From contig JAEZJD010000093.1 of assembly GCA_023436425.1 (NCBI GenBank), positions 1 to 12,674 of the forward strand: 12,674 bases of DNA. Reading direction: 5' to 3'. Shown here in pieces: positions 1-6,465 of this stretch. Made by a program: the position numbers and the translations under genes. The notes under the pieces were generated by a model. It searched no databases. It was not told the DNA's origin and worked only from the letters and a program-made list of their open reading frames with translations. Origin of the DNA: Bacteroidota bacterium (lineage in GTDB: Bacteria > Bacteroidota > Bacteroidia > Chitinophagales > Chitinophagaceae). Position 1 is the stretch's first letter, and the number at the start of each line of letters is the position of its first letter.

Positions 1-83
1 ACTCCGGCTGGTTCAAATTTGAATTGTATAATGACGATCAGTTGGTGGAAAAGAACAGGTTTTATTTAAGCAAGGAATTCTGA
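1..83 (+). CDS. C-terminal end of an unidentified protein (5' end outside window)
   Basis: Reading in the frame that starts at base 3, codons stay open to a TGA at 81-83 and give about 26 residues ending in RFYLSKEF. The peptide mixes aromatic, charged and hydrophobic residues as a beta-strand-rich domain would (it opens SGWFKFELYNDD), so it looks like real protein, but it is far too short to assign to a family. If real, its last 22 bases overlap the 3' end of lipB on the other strand, a tail-to-tail arrangement. A chance open frame of 26 codons is quite possible, so this is a moderate call. Confidence 0.45.
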   Translation, partial: SGWFKFELYNDDQLVEKNRFYLSKEF

Positions 84-820
84 GGAGTGTCCAATGCGGC
101 GTTTTCCGTGAGCACCACATTGAAAACCTTCGCAAAATTATTCTTCATCTTTTCCTTTACTTCTGCCAAGTTCACTTCTCTTTTAAGCTCTTCTTTGATG
201 GAAGTAACTTTTTTATTTACGATGCCGCAAGGAATAATATAATTAAAGTAGCTCAAGTCTGTATTGACATTTAACGCTAAACCGTGCATGGTAACCCAGC
301 GGCTGCAACGTACACCCATGGCGCAAATCTTCCGCTCCTTTCCTTTAACCGTTGCATCAATCCAAACACCTGTTTCGCCTGCCGAACGACCAGCAATGAT
401 ACCATATTCGGCAAGTGTCTGAATAACCACTTCTTCCAGTTCACGCAGATAACGACCAATGTCCGTATAAAATTTTTCAAGGTCTAAAATGGGATACGCT
501 ACAATTTGATGCGGTCCGTGAAAAGTGATATCGCCGCCGCGGTTTGTTTGATAAAATTGCACTCCATGAGCTTTCCGTTGCTGCTCGTTGATCAACACAT
601 GCTCCATTTTCCCACTTTTTCCAAGTGTAAAAACAGCAGGATGCTCAACAAACAACAGGTAGTTTCTTGTGTCAGGCTGCAGGTTTTCTATTTGGTCGTT
701 GTTCTCCGGCACAGACCTTTTCAACTGTAAATTTTCCTGTAACAAAGCCTCCTGATAGTCCCACGCAGCCTTGTATTCCATCACACCCAAATCTCTTACT
801 TCTACCAATTGTTTCGTCAT
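62..820 (-). CDS. lipB: Octanoyltransferase LipB (lipoate biosynthesis)
   Basis: LipB moves the octanoyl group from octanoyl-ACP onto the lipoyl domains of 2-oxoacid dehydrogenases and the glycine cleavage H protein, in the cytoplasm; LipA then adds sulfur. The 252-residue product has the family signature RGGDITFHGPHQ at 94-105. The catalytic pair is present: Lys164 in RKICAMGVR and Cys198 in IIPCGI. The family's usual HGPGQ is HGPHQ here, with His at 104. A polar stretch at about 36-50 lengthens the N-terminal part compared with the E. coli enzyme. The ATG at 820 is favoured because a perfect TAnnTTTG box ends only 4 bases before it. The gene diverges from rluD across 41 bp. Identification is firm. 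Confidence 0.96.
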   Translation of the reverse strand: MTKQLVEVRDLGVMEYKAAWDYQEALLQENLQLKRSVPENNDQIENLQPDTRNYLLFVEHPAVFTLGKSGKMEHVLINEQQRKAHGVQFYQTNRGGDITFHGPHQIVAYPILDLEKFYTDIGRYLRELEEVVIQTLAEYGIIAGRSAGETGVWIDATVKGKERKICAMGVRCSRWVTMHGLALNVNTDLSYFNYIIPCGIVNKKVTSIKEELKREVNLAEVKEKMKNNFAKVFNVVLTENAALDTPQNSLLK

Positions 821-824
821 AATG

Positions 825-832
825 CAAAATTA
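825..832 (-). promoter_or_regulatory. Predicted -7 box of lipB
   Basis: On the minus strand this reads TAATTTTG, a perfect match to the Bacteroidota -7 consensus TAnnTTTG. It ends 4 bases before the lipB ATG, so transcription would begin almost at the start codon and the mRNA would be close to leaderless. No convincing -33 TTTG element is visible at the expected distance. Confidence 0.6.
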
Positions 833-848
833 GGCGCTTCTACAGCTT

Positions 849-856
849 TATTTTTG
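849..856 (+). promoter_or_regulatory. Predicted -7 box of rluD-like gene
   Basis: TATTTTTG matches TAnnTTTG exactly and ends 5 bases before the ATG at 862, again implying a leaderless or ultrashort-leader mRNA. It lies back to back with the lipB box, with 16 bp between the two. No clear -33 element is seen. Confidence 0.6.
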
Positions 857-861
857 CAGCC

Positions 862-1911
862 ATGCCGATGGACGAAAACCTGCGAGAAGAATCCCCGGAA
901 AGCAGTGAAGAATTATACGAACGCTTCGCGTTTACTGCAGATAAGGGACAGGAGCCTATTCGCATAGATAAGTTTCTGATGAATAGAATTGAGGGAGCTA
1001 CCAGAAACAAATTGCAGCAGGCGATTAATGCAGGCTTTGTGCTGGTGAACGGAAAAGAGGTAAAACAAAACTATAAGATTAAGCCGGCAGATGCAATTGT
1101 CATCTATTCAGATCTTTCGCCGGATGCAACCGACGTTACACCTGAAAAGATTGATTTAAACATCGAGTACGAAGATGATGATCTTCTGATCATCAACAAA
1201 CCTGCAGGCATGGTGGTGCACCCGGGAAGTGGCAACTATTCCGGCACTTTGCTGAACGGAGTAGCTTACTATTTACAGCAACAAAATCCTTCAATTTCAG
1301 AACAAACACTGCCCCGCTTCGGGCTGGTGCACAGAATTGATAAGAACACAAGTGGGCTTATTGTTTTGGCAAAGAATGATAAAGCGATGCGCCAGCTGGC
1401 AAAGCAATTTTTCGATCACACCGTCAAAAGGAAATACATAGCACTTGTGTGGGGCGACATACAAAACGATCAGGGTACGATTGTGGCTCACGTGGGCAGG
1501 AACCTGCGACACAGAAAGCTATTTGAAGCATACCCTGAAGGCGATCATGGTAAAGAAGCCATTACACACTACAATGTGCTGGAGCGGTTTAACTATGTGA
1601 CATTGGTGCAATGTGTCCTGGAAACAGGTAGAACGCACCAGATCAGAGTACACATGAAATACATTGGTCACCCGTTATTCAATGACGAATTTTATGGCGG
1701 AGATAAAATCGTGAAGGGAACAATTTTTAGTAAATACAAACAATTTGTAGATAATTGCTTTGCCATTTGTCAACGACAGGCTTTGCACGCCAAGACGCTT
1801 GGCTTTATTCATCCAACCAAAGACCAGGAAATGTTTTTTGAGACTGAATTACCGGATGACATGCGGGAGGTAATTGAAAAATGGAGACAATACGCGAAAG
1901 GTTTAAAGTGA
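862..1911 (+). CDS. rluD: RluA/RluD-family 23S rRNA pseudouridine synthase
   Basis: This enzyme isomerises uridines to pseudouridine in structured RNA; RluD acts on helix 69 of 23S rRNA. The 349-residue protein has an acidic N-terminal tail (1-30), an S4 RNA-binding domain at about 33-82 (RIDKFLMNRI, then GFVLVNGKEVK), and the RluA catalytic domain from about 100. The motif HRIDKNTSGL at 157-166 carries the catalytic Asp160, and TGRTHQIRVH at 255-264 is the other conserved family motif. S4 plus catalytic domain points to the RluD/RluC side of the family, but the exact target uridine cannot be read from sequence. Two starts are close (862 and 868); 862 fits the box just upstream. It may be cotranscribed with the membrane methyltransferase gene 122 bp downstream. 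Confidence 0.93.
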   Translation: MPMDENLREESPESSEELYERFAFTADKGQEPIRIDKFLMNRIEGATRNKLQQAINAGFVLVNGKEVKQNYKIKPADAIVIYSDLSPDATDVTPEKIDLNIEYEDDDLLIINKPAGMVVHPGSGNYSGTLLNGVAYYLQQQNPSISEQTLPRFGLVHRIDKNTSGLIVLAKNDKAMRQLAKQFFDHTVKRKYIALVWGDIQNDQGTIVAHVGRNLRHRKLFEAYPEGDHGKEAITHYNVLERFNYVTLVQCVLETGRTHQIRVHMKYIGHPLFNDEFYGGDKIVKGTIFSKYKQFVDNCFAICQRQALHAKTLGFIHPTKDQEMFFETELPDDMREVIEKWRQYAKGLK

Positions 1912-1993
1912 AACTAAACCTTGCTCCTTCTACATCCAATGGATGCCTTTGGGTCTCATCAATAGTTTAGCTCATTATTGACCGGACGTACTG

Positions 1994-2012
1994 TTTACAG
2001 CAGATTTGTAAA
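1994..2012. promoter_or_regulatory. Inverted repeat upstream of the membrane methyltransferase gene
   Basis: TTTACA at 1994-1999 and TGTAAA at 2007-2012 form a 6-bp dyad with a 7-base spacer, about 20 bases before the ATG at 2034. A second small palindrome, CTGTTTACAG (1991-2000), overlaps it. This could be an operator or part of the promoter; short dyads in AT-rich DNA arise by chance, so confidence is low. The rest of the 1912-2033 gap holds two weak hairpins (1933-1945 and 1959-1981) with no T-run after them. Confidence 0.22.
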
Positions 2013-2033
2013 TTTATAGTTCAACTGTGGATT

Positions 2034-2507
2034 ATGACTCAGCCAACTGACAGTCCGCGGATATACATACCGCCACCAGTTATTTACATAGGATTTTTTT
2101 TGGTAGCTATTCTCCTGCAAGGCGCAACCCACATGAACAATCGCTTTTTTCTCACTGTAACTTCAAAGGTTCTTGGTGCGTTGCTGATTGTATTCGGATT
2201 GTTCTTCAACTTTCCAGCTTTGCGGCAATTCTTTAAAACAAAAAACACAGTCGTCACCAGCAAACCGGCAAACTCCCTGCAAACGACCGGAATTTATTCT
2301 GTAAGCCGAAACCCAATGTACATCAGCTTACTTCTTTTCTACACCGGACTTTCCTTTCTCATTGGCAACTGGTGGCACATCATTTTGTTGCCTGTGCTTT
2401 TTCTGATAGTGCAGGAATACATTATTAAAAGAGAGGAAAGGTATCTGCTTCGAAGATTTGGCGAGCAATATCTCCGCTATACTACAAAAGTCAGACGATG
2501 GATTTGA
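2034..2507 (+). CDS. Isoprenylcysteine carboxyl methyltransferase-like integral membrane protein
   Basis: This 157-residue inner-membrane protein has about four hydrophobic segments (roughly 12-30, 41-60, 95-111 and 113-130). The C-terminal half carries the ICMT/PEMT-type methyltransferase pattern: GIYSVSRNPMY at 86-96, an EE pair at 134-135, then FGEQYLRY at 142-149 and a basic VRRWI end. In the family these residues bind S-adenosylmethionine and the head group of a lipid-like acceptor. Bacterial members have mostly unknown substrates, and prenylated proteins are not expected here, so the acceptor may be a phospholipid, quinone-like or other small lipid. It follows rluD on the same strand and converges with the rhodanese gene 32 bp away. 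No consensus -7 box is visible directly upstream. Confidence 0.85.
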   Translation: MTQPTDSPRIYIPPPVIYIGFFLVAILLQGATHMNNRFFLTVTSKVLGALLIVFGLFFNFPALRQFFKTKNTVVTSKPANSLQTTGIYSVSRNPMYISLLLFYTGLSFLIGNWWHIILLPVLFLIVQEYIIKREERYLLRRFGEQYLRYTTKVRRWI

Positions 2508-2539
2508 GGAGAAAGGCTGATGGATTGGATTAATGAAGT

Positions 2540-2854
2540 TTACTTGTCATGTTGAAACTTCTTCTGCCATTCGAGTATGCCGCCAGTCAGGTTTTTTGTG
2601 TTTTTAAATCCCATTGACTCCAGTGTCAGACAAGCCATCATGCTGCGATGACCACTGCGGCAATGAATGATTACTTCGTCTTCCTTCAAATGCTCGATCT
2701 CTTCCACTTGCATCGTTTGTATTTTTCCTAATGGTATGAGCTTACCACCAATGTTCACTTCTTCGTATTCATGAGGCTCACGACAATCGATGAGATTTAA
2801 TTTTTCTCCATTGTCGAGGCGCTGCTTCAATTCTTCTACGGTAATATTTTTCAT
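2540..2854 (-). CDS. Single-domain rhodanese (sulfurtransferase)
   Basis: At 104 residues this is a stand-alone rhodanese domain of the GlpE/PspE type, with no signal peptide, so cytoplasmic. LIDCREPHEY (21-30) is the usual CH2A-like motif, and the six-residue active-site loop begins at Cys65 (CRSGHRS), the residue that carries the persulfide. The C-terminal GGILEWQKK matches the typical family end. Its ATG overlaps the stop of the PASTA gene as ATGA (2854-2851), so translation is probably coupled and the gene is the last in the ddl-PASTA-rhodanese run. The sulfur acceptor is unknown. Identification of the fold is firm; its role is not. Confidence 0.93.
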   Translation of the reverse strand: MKNITVEELKQRLDNGEKLNLIDCREPHEYEEVNIGGKLIPLGKIQTMQVEEIEHLKEDEVIIHCRSGHRSMMACLTLESMGFKNTKNLTGGILEWQKKFQHDK

Positions 2855-3681
2855 TGTTGCGGCTGTTGTTCATCGGGCAGTGGCGTTTGCAACTGCGTAG
2901 AATCTATGATTGGCTTTTCTATCTGTAAACGCAAGTCCACCATTTGTCCGGGCCTCATGCTTAGCCGTTTGCCGTCCGCAGTACGGGGTGCGGGCCGCTG
3001 CCAGTATACGTAAGCATTTGCCTGGTCCGTAACGTCGGAATTAGGAATGACAGCTCCAACAATTATCCCCTGCGCATCGAGCAAGGCTCTTGCCTCTTCA
3101 TAAGTTCTGCCGACGAGATCGGGCACGGCAACGTATTCGTCGCCCACGCCACTGCCAAGCACAAGGGAGATTTTCGTTCCCATTTTGATCTTTGTTCCCG
3201 GTTCAATTGGCGCATCGTTTACCAATTGTTCTAAGACAGAATTTCTAGCGAAGTCAGGTTTGTACGTTGTGTCGCCAATGCGAAGTCCGAGGTTTTGTAA
3301 AATGAGCTGAGCGTTGCGAAAACTGTATCCCTTTAAATTGGGCATGTCAACATCGGGCGGAACAAAGCGGTTGATGGTGACGTAAACTGTTCTGTTCACT
3401 TTAACTACATCGTCAGCCTCCGGCACTTGTTTCAGCACAACTCCACGCGGCAATGAATCGTAGAATACTGAATCCTGCACGACAACATCAAAACCTTTAT
3501 CTTCTAAAATTTGTTCCGCTTGTGTTAGGGTTTTACCTGTGATGAGTGGAACTGTAAGTGATTTTCCGTGCTTTGTAAGCCAGTTTAATGATAGCAAAAA
3601 CACGAGAACAATGACAATGACAAAGGCTAATGCAAAAACTATGTTCTCCCACAAAGGACGTTTTGCTAAATACCTGAACAT
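2851..3681 (-). CDS. Membrane-anchored protein with three PASTA domains
   Basis: The 276-residue protein starts with a short cytoplasmic segment, one transmembrane helix at about 13-35, and then three PASTA repeats outside the membrane: about 40-106, 111-176 and 183-255, each opening with a V/M-P-x-L/I-x-G motif (VPLITGKT, MPNLKGYS, VPDLVGRT). The tail is rich in Pro and Gln. In Gram-positive bacteria PASTA repeats sit on Ser/Thr kinases and penicillin-binding proteins and sense peptidoglycan fragments; here no kinase or transpeptidase domain is attached. Its position directly after ddl suggests a peptidoglycan-related role in the periplasm, as inference. It lies 104 bp after ddl and overlaps the rhodanese gene by 4 bp. 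Confidence 0.9.
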   Translation of the reverse strand: MFRYLAKRPLWENIVFALAFVIVIVLVFLLSLNWLTKHGKSLTVPLITGKTLTQAEQILEDKGFDVVVQDSVFYDSLPRGVVLKQVPEADDVVKVNRTVYVTINRFVPPDVDMPNLKGYSFRNAQLILQNLGLRIGDTTYKPDFARNSVLEQLVNDAPIEPGTKIKMGTKISLVLGSGVGDEYVAVPDLVGRTYEEARALLDAQGIIVGAVIPNSDVTDQANAYVYWQRPAPRTADGKRLSMRPGQMVDLRLQIEKPIIDSTQLQTPLPDEQQPQQ

Positions 3682-3785
3682 GCAGCTTTTTTATTTGGGT
3701 GTGCAATATAGTTTAATAGGCATTGCTTACAGAACGTGGTAAAGGCCGACAGTCAAAATTTGGTTTTCGTTAAACCGCAGCTATT

Positions 3786-4775
3786 CTACTTTGACGAGAG
3801 CGCATCTTCCAACAGGGCAGTGTAAAAATCCTTCAAACTCCCTCCTTGTGCTCTCACCTGCTGTGGTACTACGCTGGCATCTGTTTGCCCTGGAATGGTG
3901 TTTACTTCAAGCATATACGGCTCCTGCTCCTGCTCGTTGTAAATAAAATCGATTCTGATAACCCCCCGGCAATTAAAAACCTGGTAAACTTTTTTGGCAG
4001 CAGCATGCAGTTTTTCTTTCCAATCCTGCGGGAGATCAGCGGGTGTTATCTCTTTCGACTTGCCTTCATATTTTGCTTCAAAATCAAAAAACTCTTTGTC
4101 TGTAGTTACTTCCGTAATCGGCAGCACAAATATTTCGGTACCGGTTCTGTAAACACCCACTGTGAACTCTCGTCCCTGTATCATTTCTTCAACCAGCACC
4201 TGATTATCTTCTTTGAAAGCCTTCTCAATTGCGGCACCCAATTCTTCCGAAGCACTATTCACTTTCGACATACCGATGCTGGAGCCACCGTTATTCGGTT
4301 TAACAAATACAGGAAACTTTAGATTGCTTTTCACTTCATCTGGGCTTGTAAACTGGTCTTTGATGAACAAGACAGATTTTGCCACACGAATTCCAGCCAT
4401 GGCGGCAACTGCCACTGTGTACCTTTTATTGAACGTTAACGCTGCTGTGGCTGCATTGCATGAAGTATAAGGTAATCCCAAAACATCAAAGTATCCCTGC
4501 AGTTTGCCATCTTCTCCCGGGCTGCCGTGCATGCCAATAAATACGCCATCAAATTTGATCTTTTGATTGTTGACGGTAATGGAAAAATCGTTTTTATCAA
4601 CAGCGGTTTTAATGTCATTATCATTGACGTAAAACCATCCCTGCGGATTAATATCAATTTTGTAAACCTCGTACAGATCCTTATCCAGTGAGTTATAAAT
4701 ATTTGTTGCAGATCTGTAAGAGATAACAGCTTCGCCGGAGAGTCCGCCCGTTACTAATGCAATTTTCTTCTTCAT
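3786..4775 (-). CDS. ddl: D-alanine--D-alanine ligase
   Basis: Ddl joins two D-Ala with ATP to make the dipeptide end of the peptidoglycan precursor, in the cytoplasm. The 329-residue protein has the full ATP-grasp layout: Glu15 in GGLSGEAVIS, HGSPGEDG at 83-90, VFVKPNNGGSSIGMS at 156-170, RIDFIYN at 274-280 and EVNTIPGQT at 290-298. Tyr236 in FEAKYEGKSKE corresponds to the residue that marks D-Ala-D-Ala rather than D-Ala-D-Lac ligases, so vancomycin-type depsipeptide synthesis is not expected. It is followed by the PASTA and rhodanese genes on the same strand. The upstream gap (4776-4926) shows hairpins but no perfect -7 box. Confidence 0.97.
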   Translation of the reverse strand: MKKKIALVTGGLSGEAVISYRSATNIYNSLDKDLYEVYKIDINPQGWFYVNDNDIKTAVDKNDFSITVNNQKIKFDGVFIGMHGSPGEDGKLQGYFDVLGLPYTSCNAATAALTFNKRYTVAVAAMAGIRVAKSVLFIKDQFTSPDEVKSNLKFPVFVKPNNGGSSIGMSKVNSASEELGAAIEKAFKEDNQVLVEEMIQGREFTVGVYRTGTEIFVLPITEVTTDKEFFDFEAKYEGKSKEITPADLPQDWKEKLHAAAKKVYQVFNCRGVIRIDFIYNEQEQEPYMLEVNTIPGQTDASVVPQQVRAQGGSLKDFYTALLEDALSSK

Positions 4776-4820
4776 GGTTGAATGTTGCTATCAATAAAAA
4801 GGAGTGTTCAATAATGCAAG

Positions 4821-4852
4821 AAAGGTGAACGACTCTCGTCCTTCACCTTTTT
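4821..4852. terminator. Hairpin between ferredoxin and ddl, probable terminator
   Basis: AAAGGTGAA (4821-4829) pairs perfectly with TTCACCTTT (4842-4850). Inside, after one C-C mismatch, GAC/GTC add three more pairs around a TCTC loop. Flanking genes are both on the minus strand, where the stem is followed by a broken T-rich run (CTTTCTT), so it would end ferredoxin transcripts before ddl. On the plus strand the run is TTTTT but no gene needs it. A second smaller hairpin, AACAGG/CCTGTT (4855-4860 with 4869-4874), lies beside it. Confidence 0.5.
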
Positions 4853-4926
4853 ACAACAGGAAATATCACCTGTTTCTACGAGCAGTTGGTACTGCATTAA
4901 TTTGATGCTATTAAGGTACACTAATT

Positions 4927-5274
4927 TCAAATATGCAGTGCTTCTTTTTTCGCTAGCAGTTGCTCCACTGTTTCTACATACATTTCGTCGGGAACGCAGC
5001 AGTCAACCGGGCATACAGAAGCGCACTGTGGTTCCTCATGAAAACCCTGGCATTCTGTGCATTTGCTCGGAACGATGTAATAAGTGTCAACAGCGATAGG
5101 CGCATTTCTTTGGTCAGCATCCACAACGGTACCATCTACCAGTGTGTATTGGCCTTTTACAGTGGTGCCATCAGCAACAGCCCACTCTACGCCGCCTTCA
5201 TAAATTGCATTATTGGGACACTCCGGTTCGCAAGCTCCGCAGTTAATGCATTCTTCGGTAATCTTAATTGCCAT
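4927..5274 (-). CDS. Dicluster 2[4Fe-4S] ferredoxin with long inter-cluster insert
   Basis: This 115-residue protein should be a soluble electron carrier. The first cluster motif is Cys9-x2-Cys12-x2-Cys15-x3-Cys19-Pro; the second is Cys72-x2-Cys75-x8-Cys84-x3-Cys88-Pro, with extra Cys92 and Cys93. The x8 spacing in the second motif is that of the Allochromatium (Alvin) type ferredoxins, which usually have low potentials. Between Cys19 and Cys72 there are 52 residues, far more than in a minimal ferredoxin; this part (about 27-66) is Gly/Thr/Val-rich and likely forms beta strands. The gene diverges from the LuxC-like reductase with 52 bp between start codons, so it may donate electrons to that enzyme or share its regulation (inference). 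Confidence 0.92.
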   Translation of the reverse strand: MAIKITEECINCGACEPECPNNAIYEGGVEWAVADGTTVKGQYTLVDGTVVDADQRNAPIAVDTYYIVPSKCTECQGFHEEPQCASVCPVDCCVPDEMYVETVEQLLAKKEALHI

Positions 5275-5299
5275 AAAATATTAGAGATTTAGGAGGGAT

Positions 5300-5307
5300 T
5301 AATTTTG
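5300..5307 (+). promoter_or_regulatory. Predicted -7 box of the acyl-CoA reductase gene
   Basis: TAATTTTG matches TAnnTTTG exactly and lies 19 bases before the ATG at 5327, giving a leader of roughly 15 bases. A near match, TTACTTTG (5316-5323), sits even closer to the ATG and would give a leaderless mRNA; I cannot tell which is used. Confidence 0.45.
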
Positions 5308-5310
5308 CCG

Positions 5311-5318
5311 CAAATTTA
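5311..5318 (-). promoter_or_regulatory. Predicted -7 box of the ferredoxin gene
   Basis: On the minus strand this reads TAAATTTG, a perfect -7 consensus, continuing as CGGCA. The leader to the ATG at 5274 would be about 30 bases. Its TTTGC end meets that of the opposite-strand box in the 11-bp palindrome TTTGCCGCAAA (5304-5314), so polymerase could hardly occupy both at once. Confidence 0.5.
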
Positions 5319-5326
5319 CTTTGAGA

Positions 5327-6325
5327 ATGAATATAGAAGAAAGAAAAGATTTGTTAGTCGCACTTGGAAATTACCTGAGAACGGGAAACGCAGAATGGGA
5401 ATCAGTGAAGCAAAGAGCTAATGTTGAAAACCCGTGGTTCACTCCTGAATTTATTGATCTTGCTGTGAAGAACATTACCGACAATTTTCTTCAACCCGAT
5501 CAACTGCAGTTACTGATCGACAAATACAACCTTGCTGAAGAACACCGTGATCCAAAAAAAGTTGGAATCGTAATGGCAGGCAACATTCCTCTCGTGGGAT
5601 TTCATGACCTGCTGTGTGTTTTCATAACGGGACATATTTGTGTTATCAAACCTTCGTCGAAAGACAAGCATTTGGTGGAGCATGTTGTGAAAAAAATGAT
5701 CGAATTAGACCAGAAAGCGCAGGAGTTTTTGTTTATCAGGGAAATGCTTAAAAATTGCGACGCGTACATTGCCACAGGCAGCAACAATTCAGCACGCTAT
5801 TTTGAATATTATTTTAGAAACGTCCCGCACATCATTAGGAGAAACAGAACTTCTGTAGCTGTACTCACAGGCAGTGAAACATCAGCGGAATTAGAAAGTT
5901 TAGCTGATGACGTGCACCTTTATTTTGGCTTAGGTTGTAGAAACGTCACCAAAATTTTTGTACCTGAACACTACGATTTTGTTCCGCTGTTAAATGCATT
6001 TAAAAAATACAATTACTTCACAAACCACAACAAATACAAAAACAACTACGACTATAATCTTGCAGTGCATATTCTTAATAAAAAATACTACATGACCAAC
6101 GACAGCATTTTGTTGATAGAAGACGAGTCACCATTTTCACCCATCAGTCAGTTGCACTATCAGTATTATAAAAACATGAATGAAGTGAATGAATCTTTAG
6201 CAAACGATGAACGCATTCAATGCGTTGTCAGCCAAAAGCATTACAGGTTTGGTGAAGCACAGTCCCCCGAAATTTGCACATACTCAGATGATGTGGATAC
6301 GATTCAATTCCTTCTGCAATTATGA
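5327..6325 (+). CDS. LuxC-like acyl-CoA reductase
   Basis: The 332-residue protein belongs to the LuxC branch of the aldehyde dehydrogenase superfamily, which reduces fatty acyl-CoA or acyl-protein thioesters to aldehydes with NADPH. Visible landmarks are GIVMAGNIPLVGFHDLL at 80-96, VIKPSSKDK at 106-114, YIATGSNNSARYFEYYF at 147-163 and FGLGCRNVTK at 200-209, where Cys204 is the predicted acyl-accepting nucleophile. It is shorter than Vibrio LuxC (about 480 residues) and no other lux gene is here, so light production is not implied; the substrate is unknown. A start codon two codons upstream (TTG at 5321) was not chosen because it lies inside a promoter-like box and ATG 5327 gives the family-like N terminus. 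The divergent ferredoxin is a possible partner. Confidence 0.85.
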   Translation: MNIEERKDLLVALGNYLRTGNAEWESVKQRANVENPWFTPEFIDLAVKNITDNFLQPDQLQLLIDKYNLAEEHRDPKKVGIVMAGNIPLVGFHDLLCVFITGHICVIKPSSKDKHLVEHVVKKMIELDQKAQEFLFIREMLKNCDAYIATGSNNSARYFEYYFRNVPHIIRRNRTSVAVLTGSETSAELESLADDVHLYFGLGCRNVTKIFVPEHYDFVPLLNAFKKYNYFTNHNKYKNNYDYNLAVHILNKKYYMTNDSILLIEDESPFSPISQLHYQYYKNMNEVNESLANDERIQCVVSQKHYRFGEAQSPEICTYSDDVDTIQFLLQL

Positions 6326-6465
6326 TCTTAAAGAAGTACGAAGACCTTAGTAAATTTAGTGTTAAACTGGCTGATCGGTCTCAGAATACAAAACTGCTAT
6401 CGTTATTTTGTTAGTCCAAGGCATGTATTTTGACGTGATAGATTACCTGATAAACATAAAGAACC
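6326..6465. other. Gap between acyl-CoA reductase and htrA
   Basis: This 140-bp stretch has no open frame of note and no clear terminator. A TATTTTG sequence at 6426-6432, one base shorter than the TAnnTTTG consensus, is the best candidate for an htrA promoter and would give a leader of about 30 bases. A similar TATTTTG lies at 6404-6410. The bases just before the ATG (TAAACATAAAGAACC) are A-rich with no Shine-Dalgarno motif. Confidence 0.3.

Noticed and set aside
1933..1981. CATCC/GGATG and TCAATA/TATTGA hairpins after rluD as a terminator
   Set aside because: Stems are only 5 to 6 bp and no T-run follows either one.
3762..3776. GGTTT/AAACC hairpin after ddl as a terminator
   Set aside because: A 5-bp AT-rich stem with an interrupted T-run; too weak to call, and PASTA may be cotranscribed with ddl.
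3846..4322. 158-codon open frame on the plus strand opposite ddl
   Set aside because: It lies fully inside a firmly identified ddl on the other strand and its translation shows no recognisable domain; it is a reading-frame shadow.
5291..5296. AGGAGG resembling a strong Shine-Dalgarno site
   Set aside because: It is 30 bases from the ATG and lies upstream of the predicted -7 box, so it would not be in the mRNA; genes here otherwise lack such sites.
5321..5326. TTG start two codons before the acyl-CoA reductase ATG
   Set aside because: The TTG is part of the promoter-like TTACTTTG; ATG 5327 is a stronger codon and gives a natural N terminus.
5327..6325. Bioluminescence (lux) operon
   Set aside because: Only a short LuxC-like protein is present; no luciferase LuxA/LuxB, LuxD or LuxE is visible.
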